A DNA stretch of 64,000 bases from Amorphophallus konjac (lineage: Eukaryota > Streptophyta > Magnoliopsida > Alismatales > Araceae): contig CM040118.1 in the NCBI GenBank assembly GCA_022559845.1, positions 263,895,519 to 263,959,518 on the forward strand. The letters are read 5' to 3'. Shown here one piece after another: positions 21,792 through 31,180 of this stretch. Both the position numbers and the translations under genes were made by a program. A model generated the notes under the pieces. It did no database searches, was not told the DNA's origin, and worked only from the letters and a program-made list of their open reading frames with translations. Positions within the stretch are counted from its first letter, which is position 1. Every line of letters begins with the position of its first letter.

Positions 21792-22220
21792 GATTCATTG
21801 CTATAAATGGAGTCTATAAACTCTTTTTCAGGGGTCAGGTGTTTTACTCTAGATTTATCACTGTTAAACCTGAATTTTTCAAAATTGTATGTTGCTGATT
21901 CTTATACTTTAACAGTTGTTTATAATCATGCTTCCTTTCTGAACCTATGATTCAGCTGTTGTCAAGTGACCCTCCTACCTTCTCTACCTTTGTTTATCTG
22001 TTCATATTCCTTCTCAAAGGGGAAGCTATTATTTAGGGGGAGAAATAATTCAGGGGAGTCTTACATTCAGGGGGAGAATGTTCTAGAGGAATTTGCATGC
22101 ATAATGCACTTTGCACTCTTGTTTTTACTGTTGTTCTCTTTTTGATCATGTCAAAGGGGGAGAAAATCTTGTGTGTGACTCACTGTCACATTGTGTTGCC
22201 ATCATCAAAAAGGGGGAGAA
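21792..22220 (+). mobile_element. 3' interior fragment of Sirevirus element D
   Basis: This is gene-poor sequence with four polypurine words (near 22035, 22071, 22155 and 22206). It ends in GCCATCATCAAAAAGGGGG and AGAA directly before an LTR start. It is similar in layout to element C but not the same sequence. Confidence 0.7.
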
Positions 22221-23398
22221 TGTTGTGCCCCTTAGGCACAAGCATGTCCTATGTTGCTTTGATGATAGCAATGCTACTTGGTTTTGATGATAGCAAGACA
22301 GTGAGTGCATTTGAGTGCATTAGATATTATATTTTGATGATAGCAATGTTATTGTGTTTTGATGATTGCAATAAACAAAGTGTATTTCTGTGCATTCTTA
22401 TTCTTGAGCATTCTGCATATGATAGCAACATGAATGATGATGTTTAGCATTGATGGCATTTATTCTTTATATATATGTATTGCATTCTGTCAGATATCAT
22501 GTCTCTGCATGTATCTACAGTCTAAACAGTAGTGGGTCGACCCACCCTTGCTGATGCGTCGACCCATCAGAACATTGATTGTTTGGGTAGCAAAGTCTAT
22601 ACACTGGGCTTGAAGTGTATACATTCGAGCGTCTCATGCAAGTATATGCATTACTGTTCATGCATCAGTCTTCATAAGTCCATACATTGGACTGTAGCAT
22701 GTATGAGTCGAAGGCTTCATAAGTCTATACATTGGGGTATGTCCCTACGTTTCATAAGTGAAGCCTGTATAGCCGTTCACTGTTGAAGTCCATACACTGG
22801 TCGGTGGAAAGTCTGTACACTGGCTTCCATCTTCAAAGTCTATAAAGCGGCTGTCTTCAATTTGAAGTCTGTACACTGACTCGTTTCATTTCCTCAGAGT
22901 CTGTACATTCACAGCGAATTCAATGTCTATACATTGGGCTTTTACATGAAGTCTATACATTGTTGTTTGCATTGTAAAGTCCATACATTGGTTGCTGTTC
23001 TTCAATGTCTATACACTGCCTTTAGGATTTAAAGTCTATACAACTGTTGCCTCCTTTGTTGAAGTTAACACATTGGGCAAGTCTGTACGTTGCATTCGCC
23101 TTCACAAGTCTATACAATGAAGTATATACACTGCAATGTACATACTTAAATCTTATGACTTCATTCTTGTTGCTGAAGGGAACATGGTCGACGCTAGAGC
23201 TTAAGGCGTCCACGCACCAGTGAAGATGCATCCACGGATACTCTTCACAGCGTTAACTCTACGCAAAGGCTGCGTCAACTCAACCACTCAAGAAGCAGAG
23301 GCCTTGTCAGAAATACTCCAATGCGTCAACGCAACAGTGGAGCAGCGTCGACGCAACAGTTAGAAAAGGCTAGGCTGGTTGCTCACTGGATCACCGAT
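22221..23398 (+). mobile_element. Sirevirus LTR D, truncated
   Basis: The LTR starts TGTTGTGCCCCTTAGGCAC. It contains repeated TTTTGATGATAGCAA words (22256-22370), GGGTCGACCC palindromes (22530), an AGTCTRTACA array (22590-23150), and GCGTCAACGC words (23190-23408). At the GCGTCAACGC at 23399-23408 it switches to minus-oriented LTR B sequence. Confidence 0.75.
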
Positions 23399-23634
23399 GC
23401 GTCAACGCAGCTAGTGAACAGATAGCCAATGCGTCAACCCAATCACCAACTGCGTCAACGCACTGCATGAACAATTAGCCACTGCGTTGACCCAATCTAG
23501 CCATATTCATGAATTAGCTATTCAAGCAAACAATCAGATATTTAAGCAGTCAAACAGTCATCTAAATTAATTAGCACACTTCAGTGTGACTCATGGTGTG
23601 TCAGCCATCATCAAAACCACACAGGGGCACAACA
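23399..23634 (-). mobile_element. First 236 bp of a B-type LTR (5' LTR end, minus)
   Basis: This closely matches 9508-9736, including the terminal TGTTGTGCCCC on the minus strand, and directly abuts the CCGCC flank. It is the outer right end of the composite. Confidence 0.85.
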
Positions 23635-23639
23635 CCGCC
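23635..23639. repeat. Right target-site duplication (CCGCC) of the composite
   Basis: Partner of CCGCT at 6986-6990, with one transition difference. Confidence 0.65.
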
Positions 23640-24792
23640 CTCATCCCCCACTTGTGAACGATGCATCCTTGCTATGTATGGTCCAAAGGTTCATTAAATG
23701 AAATATGCTTATTATTCCATTGTTATTATCATTTATGAACTTTGCTAACGTGTGTTAATGCAGCTGCAGATCTCCACAACTATGGGACCAGAGGGCGATG
23801 CGGCCCCACTACCTTTGCATTATAGGTAGAATACCGGAGGCTAATAGCTTCGGGCGTATAAACTCTGAGTTCCTCTTTAATAAAAACCATGAAGGGTTTA
23901 TACTCATTAAGCTCCATGAAGGGTTTATACTCCTTAAGCTATTCGATGGCCGCCTGCTGCCTAAACTCGGGATGACGGACTTCCGAATTCTCGACTATGC
24001 TTAAGTACAATGTGGAACGATGGACCCCCATCGGGATCCGGACCACGTCTGTCGCCAAGCATGGGATGATAGACTTCTTGTACTCTTGACCGATTGGTTC
24101 GGAGGCAGGCAAATAAACCCTCCAGCTTTGCATTAGATAGGTCTTTTTACTTTAAACCCAACACGCATCATATAGGCCCTTTTAGCCCCATTTGAAAAAC
24201 AAATATATATATATATATATATGCATGAAAAGACAAAAAAATGTATGCATATCATTTTGGGAGCCATGACGCAGAAGTAAGGAAGCCGCGTTGCTTTGAC
24301 CAACCCGCGGACCTTTGGCCCCCGCATTTGATATTCCGAGTCCCTCGATTTTGCTAAGTTTGCACGAATGAGTCTACATGATTTCACTCCGATTTGACCA
24401 ATAGAAGATGTGTTTTATGCAAGATTGTTTTGAGTATTTCGTGATTCAACGAGCCATTGAATTCCCATATCCTGATATTTTTATTTACCCTTGTTTTAGG
24501 TCTTGTATCTCCTTGAGCACTGGATTGCATTCGTCCCCTCAAGTCTCATAGCGCCATGCTAGGGGGGTCCCATGCGACTGCAGATACAAGTCCTCTTAGA
24601 TTAATTATCCTTCCTCTCCTTTTCCAATGACTTACTTGATTACTTAATGCTCATGTGACCCTACGTGAAGCATGTTTTCTGCTCAAGAATCTCCTTGAGC
24701 GTGTTACCCTCATTAGGCTTGTTTCTTTTCCGAAACACCTATTTATCAGTCCGCCGGACTCCCTTGCAAAATGGGCGTTCCGGAGGGGCATT
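23640..24792 (+). other. Gene-poor 3' region of a Tat-type element
   Basis: No gene is recognised. It contains a 27-bp tandem duplication (CATGAAGGGTTTATACTC..., 23888-23940), an AT dinucleotide run (about 24203-24222), and a purine-rich end (CCGGAGGGGCATT) directly before the LTR. It resembles 780-1625 in scattered blocks. Confidence 0.5.
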
Positions 24793-24954
24793 TGTAGACG
24801 CCTAATTTTGGACATCCCGCAGATCCCCAGTGGACCTTCGTGTGAACGACGCACAATTATTGTACATGGTTTATCATTGTTCCAAGCTTTAAAGCCTAGC
24901 CCGTAGCAATAGAGCTATTGGGCCTCGTCCATTTAGGGGGCCCAAAGACCATGG

Positions 24955-25090
24955 TCTCGACGGCCAGAGAGCTGGCCGCCCTTGATCCTTGGCAGTCGGG
25001 TCGATGGCCGATCTCCTCTGCTGGGTGGCCATTAGTCTGGCCGCCCTCCCCTTCAAGGAGGCCAAGTAGATGGCCGCCCTCCTATTTTTA
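24955..25090. repeat. GGCCAG-N4-CTGGCC hairpin cluster in the Tat LTR
   Basis: A perfect unit GGCCAG-AGAG-CTGGCC lies at 24962-24977. Imperfect units GGCCAT-TAGT-CTGGCC (near 25027) and GGCCAA-GTAG-ATGGCC (near 25060) follow. Loop length is always four. Confidence 0.8.
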
Positions 25091-25799
25091 CTTGGTTAGA
25101 GCATGTGGCTCAGTTCGTGAACACGTTCTCCCCCCTGCTTTGCATGATTTTCCCCACGATCTCATGCACTCCGACCTAAGTGACAAAAACACCAATCTCC
25201 AGAGGGAGAGGAAGGATTTTGGCATTTTGGGAACTCGGGGAGTCGAGGGATTTTGTGGGGGGAGTTTTCCGGCGGAGGTTCTTTCGGACGGTGAGGAGGG
25301 AGTTGCGCCTAGTCTCCTTCCTCCTTCATCCTCAATCCTGGTTTGAACTCTGGAACCCCCCGTCCTCAGCTTCTTGCATCATGGCTTCCTGCTTCACTGC
25401 TTACAGGACTTCAGCATCAAGGAACTACGCAGGGCTCCTTGCCCTTGGCCGGCCAAGTACGAGGAAGAGGGACCCTACCTTCTCCATGTTTTAACATCTC
25501 CCCGCGATCATCATTCCTGTGAGGTTCAAGTAAACACCTCTAGCGATAACGATTACTTAATCTTTAATTTGTCTCTCTGTAGGTACTCAAGGCCCAGGAA
25601 GGTAGAGAAGACAACCACGCAAGCACATCTCCAAATCAACCCACTCCATCCATCGGAACCTACAAGCGAAGTGGCGATCACGTTGGGACACTCCAATGCC
25701 TACTGTGAATTCCTGATGCTTGAAGTCCAAGATAAGTGAAGCATGTGTTTACATTAGATTAATTTACGTAGCTCTATTTTTGTGTTTTCTGAAAGTCAG

Positions 25800-26045
25800 A
25801 CAGAAGGAGGCCAACCCCCTGGCCGCCTAGGCCCCTAGGCGACCCACCTAGTGGCCGCCTAGGCCATCTCTTGGGTGACCAGGAGTCTGGCCGCCCAGAA
25901 CCCTGGACAGCCCTCGACCTGGCCGCCCTCTCCCCCTTTTCAAGAGGCCAGCACTCTGGCCGCCTTCTCCCCTGAGCGTCCCTCGACCTGGCCGCCCAGG
26001 TCTTTGAGCGGCCAGTGACTTGGCCGCCCTCTGCTCTCTTCCTGT
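25800..26045. repeat. Largest GGCCAG-N4-CTGGCC cluster in the Tat LTR
   Basis: Units include GGCCAG-CACT-CTGGCC at 25946-25961, GGCCAG-TGAC-TTGGCC near 26009, CCAG-GAGT-CTGG near 25879 and GGCCAA-CCCC-CTGGCC near 25809. TGGCCGCC words occur throughout. Confidence 0.85.
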
Positions 26046-26287
26046 GCTCTTCTGTAACTAGTTGTTTTCTTTGTTGTTTTGCTTGTGCATTATGTTGTGA
26101 CCCCTCTGCGTTGATGATGTTGACAATAAGTTTTATTTCATTGGCAACAGCTTGTTTTGATTGATTGGCAACTGTTCTTATTTTGATGAAATTGTTTTTA
26201 TCAGGTTGTCTGTGTATCTAATGCAGTCAGAGTCTATACTGTCATGCACACACCCACAGGTCTTCATTGCATTGCAGCATGAACATA

Positions 26288-27745
26288 GAGTCCATACATC
26301 TCATTGTATAGTCTGGACAGTTCTGATGGGTCGACGCCCCCTTTGTTTTCCAAGTCCACACATTGTGCATTCAGACTTGAAGTCTATACAACGCTGCATT
26401 GGCCAAGCCTATACACTGCATTGTTGATTGTTGGCAAAGTCTGCACATTCTGCAGTTCAACGTCTGCATGCTTAAAGTCTATACACTACATGGCTCGCAC
26501 AGCTGCAAGTCCACACATTGCATTCCTAGCAGACCAGCAAGTCTATACAATGCAGCGTAAAGCCCAAAGTCTAGACACTGCCGCATTGCTTGCATTTCAG
26601 AGTCTATACATCGTTCATGCATATGCACAGTTCGTGGACAAAGTCTGTACATTGCAGCATGTATTCATTGTTAAAGTCTATACAGACTTCAGCGTCTTGT
26701 TCATGCATTGTTTATGAAGTCTGTACATTAGTCTGTGTCTCATGCATCGTCTATGTCAAGTCCATACATTGGGCTACTATGCAAGTCCATACATTGGCCT
26801 TCAGGCTTGCAAGTCTATACATTGCCTGTCGATTGCAATGTCTGTACAGAGTTCAGAGAGTTCAAAGTGTTCATAGTCTATACATTCATTCTCTATAGCT
26901 TGCACGAGGTGAAGTCTGTACATTGGCCTCAACTTTCGAAGTCTGTACATTGGCCTTAGCTTTCCAAGTCTGTACATTGGCCTCCATGCCTCAAGTCTAT
27001 ACATTGGACTGTTTGGCCAAGTCTGTACATCGTTGCTTGCCAAAGTCTGTACATTGGCATCTGTTCCTACGTTGCAATTCCAAGTATGCACATTGGGTTC
27101 TTTACCTACGTTCAGCTTTGAAAGTCTATACATAGGTTTTCATTTCAAGTCTGTACAGAATTTGGTTTGTGCAAGTCTATACAACCGACTGTTCAGCTTG
27201 TGACCTAGTCTGTACAGCCAGGGCGACTGTTAAGTCTATACATTAGCAGCCTTGATTTGGTCAAGCCTGTACAGAGTTTCTTCAGCTAAGTATATACATT
27301 GTTTCACGATGTGAAGTCTATACATGCCTTGTTCTAGTCTTCACATGATGATGTCTATACACCCAACTCCTTCACACTTCAGGAAGTCTGTACATCCTTC
27401 AATGCATTGCATGCATCGTTCGTGAAGTCTGTACATTGAGTGAAGTTTAGTGAAGTCTGTACAGCGGCTGCTTCACATCTAAAGTCTGTACATTGCATTT
27501 GCACTCACAACGTCTTCACACCTGAAGTCCTTACATCGTCAGTTGACTGTCATGTTTTCATATTGCCTAAGTCTGTACAACGGCTGCTTCACTTATGAAG
27601 TCTGTACAGCGGATGCTTCACATAGATGAAGTCTATACATTAAGCAGAGTTTGTACACTGCATTCGAATTCACAAGTCCATACAATGCAGTCTATACAAT
27701 GCAGTTCATCTTATAAGTCTGTACAGAGTTCTTCACTTAATCTGA
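26288..27745 (+). repeat. AGTCTRTACATTGG array in the 5' LTR of copy A
   Basis: About fifty degenerate copies of AAGTCTRTACATTGG occur in 1.45 kb, often 20-30 bp apart, with variable spacer sequence. The core GTCTRTACA is most conserved. Many copies contain TGTACA, which is palindromic. Confidence 0.9.
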
Positions 27746-27917
27746 TAATCCTATGATTTGTCTGACAGGGATCTGCTACTGAGATTGCTGACATGGCTCG
27801 TGATCCCAGGAGGACGAGGTGATCAGGTGCTGCCATGTAGATGAAATTGCCTCGGTTCTGGCGAATTCTCTAGGCGGGAAATGTGGAAGCCACGCGCCCT
27901 CATCCACTTGCTGATAG

Positions 27918-27924
27918 TATATAA
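27918..27924 (+). promoter_or_regulatory. TATA box of the 5' LTR, copy A
   Basis: TATATAA in GATAGTATATAATGAAGCC, directly after the motif array and before the GA-rich leader. The matching copy in the 3' LTR lies at 38033-38039. Confidence 0.65.
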
Positions 27925-28684
27925 TGAAGCCTTCATCTTCAGATGGAGGCACATCGACTAAAGAAAAGAAAAGTATATACAGCAGAGAGCCATCGATCCA
28001 CAGTGAGAAGAAAGAAAAACAGAGAAGAAGAGAAGGAGAGAAGAGAAGAGAGAAGAGATGTGTTGAGAGAGTGAAATTGAGAGAGTTTAGATTGAGAGCT
28101 GCTCATATTGTAACTCAGTCTCTTGGTTTAGAAACCAGAGCTGAGGCTTGCTCAATCCGAGCTACATTCCCATTTGGGTTTTCTTTTTCATTTTACTTCT
28201 GCATTTTTATTTCCGAACTCTTGTTTCTTCAAGCTGTGAGGCAGAATTGCAGTGGAGGTCTCCACTGGACAGGAGAAGCTGTAATCCTCAGCAGGCGAGA
28301 CTTGGTCTCGGACGCCTAAGCTATATTGCCCAGCTATTGCAGAGGGTGTTCCTCTGGTCGGGATAAGCTGTAAGCCCCAGCCGTTGTTGGCAAGCTGTAG
28401 TGCCCAGCAGATTGAAGCTGTGTATCAGCAGTAATCCACATTTGAGTTGAATGTGGGGTGGATGTAGGTCGGATTGACCGAACCACCTAAAAGTCTTTGT
28501 GCCTTTCGTGTGTTTGCTTGTCTATTTAGCAGATCTTGTTTCGGTACTTTGACTGTGGTTGTCCAGTGTTCTTTTAATTCCGCATTTGAATCTAGGCATT
28601 ATTTTTAATTAGCCTGTTGATCTATTCACCCCCCTCTAGATCCACATTCTGTGGTGAAAGAGCCTTCCATCTAACTCCAACAAT

Positions 28685-28698
28685 TGGTATTAGAGCCA
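28685..28698 (+). promoter_or_regulatory. Primer-binding site of copy A
   Basis: TGGTATTAGAGCCA lies two bases after the 5' LTR end and is complementary to the 3' end of initiator Met-tRNA, with one T in place of the usual C. Confidence 0.85.
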
Positions 28699-28741
28699 TA
28701 CTCTTCTACAGGGACTTATCGCCCGAAGAGGATAGGCAGAG

Positions 28742-31180
28742 ATGGATGCTCGAGGGATGATAGCTGAAGGTCACTCAACTACCAAGCCCCCATTCTTTGA
28801 TGGATCTAACTACGCATACTGGAAGAATTGTATGCAAGTGTTTCTAAGGGCTAAAGATTACGAGATCTGGAAGGTTGTTAGCAAGGGACCTTATGAGCTG
28901 TCCCCGAATGAAGATGTCTGGACCAAGGAGGAGATCAGAAGGTCCACGCTGAATTGGAGTGCCATAAACACCATCCAGTGCTCTCTGCACCCTACTGAAT
29001 TCTCCCGCGTGTCAGCGTACACTTCAGCCAAGGAGATGTAGGATGCACTGGAAGTTATCCATGAAGGGACTTCTCAAGTCAGGGAGACGAAGGATAATTT
29101 CCTAGTGTCTAAGTATGAAGCCTTCAAGATGAAGCCAAACGAGACCATCAAAGAAATGTATGCTCGACTGACGATCATCACCAATGGTCTAAGAGGTCTC
29201 GGGAAACCTCTGACAGAATATGATTTAGTAAGGAAGATACTTCGGTCCTTGACTCATGCCTGGCATACGAAAGCTACTGTGATGGAGGAGTCAAGGGACT
29301 TGCGCAATACAAGAGCTGATGAGCTAATTGGCTCGCTGATGGCATATGAAATTAATATGCCAAGGATAGAAGAAGCTGAAAGGAAGAAGAAGCCGATAGA
29401 GCTGAAGGCTGGTTCCAACAAATCCAGCTCCAGTAGTTATTCATCATCAGAGGAGAGCCCGAATGAAGAAGAAGATATGACTCGTTCTGAGATGGCCATG
29501 ATGACCAGAGAGTTCAGGCGATTTCTCAGAAAAGGAGCAGGATGATTCGGTCAAAAGAAATACAGTGGTGGTCGAAGGGACAAAAGGTATAAACACAACT
29601 CTGCAAAGAAAACTGAAACTAACACGTGTTATCAATGCAGGAAACCAGGCCATCTGAAAGCTGACTGTCCAGATAACCAAAAATATAAGGACAAGTCAAA
29701 GAGAAGGAACACGAAAGGGAAAGTAATGGTGAGTACCTGGAGCGATGAAGATGAAGGCTCCCTGAGCAACACTTCAGACAATGAAGCCGAATCTGAGAAG
29801 CCCATTTGCCTTATGGCAACAAGCTCAGAAGATAGAGAAGAGGACTCAGATGAGGTAATCACTAGATTTGAAAATTTTACTATCGCTGATTGGGTAGATG
29901 CCTACCATGATATAGCTGATAGAGCTGATGATATTAGAAAAGAAAACAGGCATCTGAGAAGAAAGATCAATTCCATGCAAAATGATAAAGCTCTAACTGA
30001 TAAAATTGCATGTTTAGAATCTGAGAATAAAAATCTGAAACTCACATGTTCTGAAGTAGATGAAATCAAAAATGAGTTAAAAGCTTCTAAGAAAGAAAAT
30101 GTGAGGCTTGAAAATGAAATTGATGAATGGAAGCTGAAAATTCAGAAATGTGAGAGTGAAGTAAAAATTGTCTCTGAAAAATATGAAGATGTCCTCAATG
30201 TAAATAATGAACTGAAAAAGTCTATTGATGAAATTCAGAAAGACAATGAGGATAAACTGAGAACGATTGAGAAAATGACCCAAGGAACAGATAACTTAAA
30301 TGCTTTGTTAGGGTCAAAGGTAAATTTCAGAAAAGAGGGCCTAGGATTTAATTCAAGTGCAACGAAAACCTTTGGAATGAAAACTATTTCATTTGTTGCA
30401 CAAAAAGAAAAAGGACCTCTAATTAGCATGAATCCAAACAATTCAATGAACAAAAATGCTAATCTGAAAAAGAGACTGGCTGAGGAGAAGGGCAAACAAA
30501 AAGTCAGTGAGCCTAGTAGAGCTTGCACATCCAAGCAAAATCCAAAGGGTCAATCTCAGGTTATGGGTCAAGCTACCCAGTCTTATAAACACCAGGACAA
30601 GGTAACCAAGTCTCCACCATCACCTCCACCTCTGAAGAAGACCCAAAACAAACCTATGAATAGGTCAGCAGGGTCCAAGGTGCAGGGGAGACAGAATGCT
30701 GCTAAGAGTCAACCCAATCATTTCTACCAACCCAGAGTTCAGACCCACTACAATGCACAGTCAACCTATTTCAATAGGTCAGGTTGGACTAGAACTCCGG
30801 GGAGGCATACAGGTCTTGCATATCAGGCTGCTCAATATCAAAGACCTTACACTAGAAATTGGGTTAATGGGTATGGTTCTTGGACACCTAGGAACCAACA
30901 TTTCCACAGCCAGCCCAGGAACTATTATGGCCACAATTCCATGAATGCAACCTGGCCAAGGCACTGGCAAAGAAACAACAATGTCAATAATCATGTTGGT
31001 GCAAATAAGAAGAAAAATAACAAAAAGAAGATGAACAACAATAGAAGAAAACCTGTAGGATCCACTGAACAAAATACATTTAAACAAATGTGGATTCCTA
31101 AAAGCCTGCTTTCTTGCTTTGCTTCTACCTCTTCTGTTATGGAGCCCAATCAGTCTTGGGTTCCAAACCTCTCTACCTAA
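28742..31180 (+). pseudogene. gag: gag of Sirevirus copy A
   Basis: It starts MDARGMIAEG and carries the gag core (PPFFDGSNYAYWKNCMQVFL, YEIWKVV, then the MKPNETIKEMYARLT block). One zinc knuckle (CYQCRKPGHLKADC) lies near 29632-29673, followed by a long Glu/Lys-rich coiled coil (about 29850-30300) and a basic, Asn/Gln/Tyr-rich tail ending SWVPNLST. Nonsense codons at 29039-29041 (TAG) and 29543-29545 (TGA) break it. The final TAA at 31178-31180 separates it from pol in the same frame. The product would be the capsid protein. Unlike the gag-only elements B and C, it has one knuckle, placed before the coiled coil. Confidence 0.9.

Larger units (their letters stand above)
6991..23634. mobile_element. 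Composite Sirevirus insertion with alternating orientation
   Basis: The segments from left to right are: LTR B minus (6991-9736); B interior with gag, minus (9737 to about 14100); C interior with gag, plus (about 14100-18457); truncated C LTR, plus (18458-20311); inverted C LTR copy (20312-21791); D 3' interior, plus (21792-22220); truncated D LTR, plus (22221-23398); and the first 236 bp of a B LTR, minus (23399-23634). The outer ends are both B-type LTR ends facing correctly for a single minus-strand insertion and are flanked by CCGCT/CCGCC. No inner element has both of its own LTRs or its own target duplication, so simple nesting does not explain it. Confidence 0.75.
24793..26092 (+). mobile_element. 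Tat-type Ty3/gypsy LTR, interrupted by copia copy A
   Basis: The LTR starts TGTAGACGCCTAATTTTGG after a polypurine-like run. It carries GGCCAG-N4-CTGGCC hairpin clusters at 24955-25090 and 25800-26045. Sirevirus copy A interrupts it at 26093, and sequence resumes at 38803. The true 3' end of this LTR was not located; gag starts at 39244. Confidence 0.6.
26093..28682 (+). mobile_element. 5' LTR of copy A
   Basis: It runs from TGTTGTGACCCC to CTAACTCCAACA. Contents in order: a GGGTCGACGCC palindrome (about 26328), an AGTCTRTACA array (26288-27745), a TATA box (27918-27924), a GA-rich tract (about 28000-28080), and small hairpins such as CAGTGGAG-GT-CTCCACTG near 28250. Confidence 0.9.

Noticed and set aside
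23798..24004. 68-codon plus-strand open frame (MRPHYLCIIGRIPEA...)
   Set aside because: It spans a 27-bp tandem duplication, has no recognisable family and lies in a retroelement 3' region.
26088..26096. An eight-base imperfect target duplication (CATTATGT/CATTGTGT) for copy A
   Set aside because: Copia integrase makes five-base duplications. Placing the LTR start at TGTTGTG (26093), as in LTRs B and D, gives CATTA/CATTG and explains the flanks better.
26801..27135. Open frames with repeated MYRL or VYTL residues in the LTR arrays
   Set aside because: They are translations of the repeated DNA word in several frames and vanish between families.
26288..27745. CRISPR-like look of the AGTCTRTACA arrays (short repeats with unique spacers)
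   Set aside because: The repeats are degenerate and about 15 nt, spacing is irregular, there are no cas genes, and the arrays lie in plant retrotransposon LTRs.
28685..28698. tRNA gene near the copia LTR
   Set aside because: Only the 14-nt complement of the Met-tRNA 3' end is present; it is a primer-binding site, not a tRNA gene. The same holds at 43427 and 57541.
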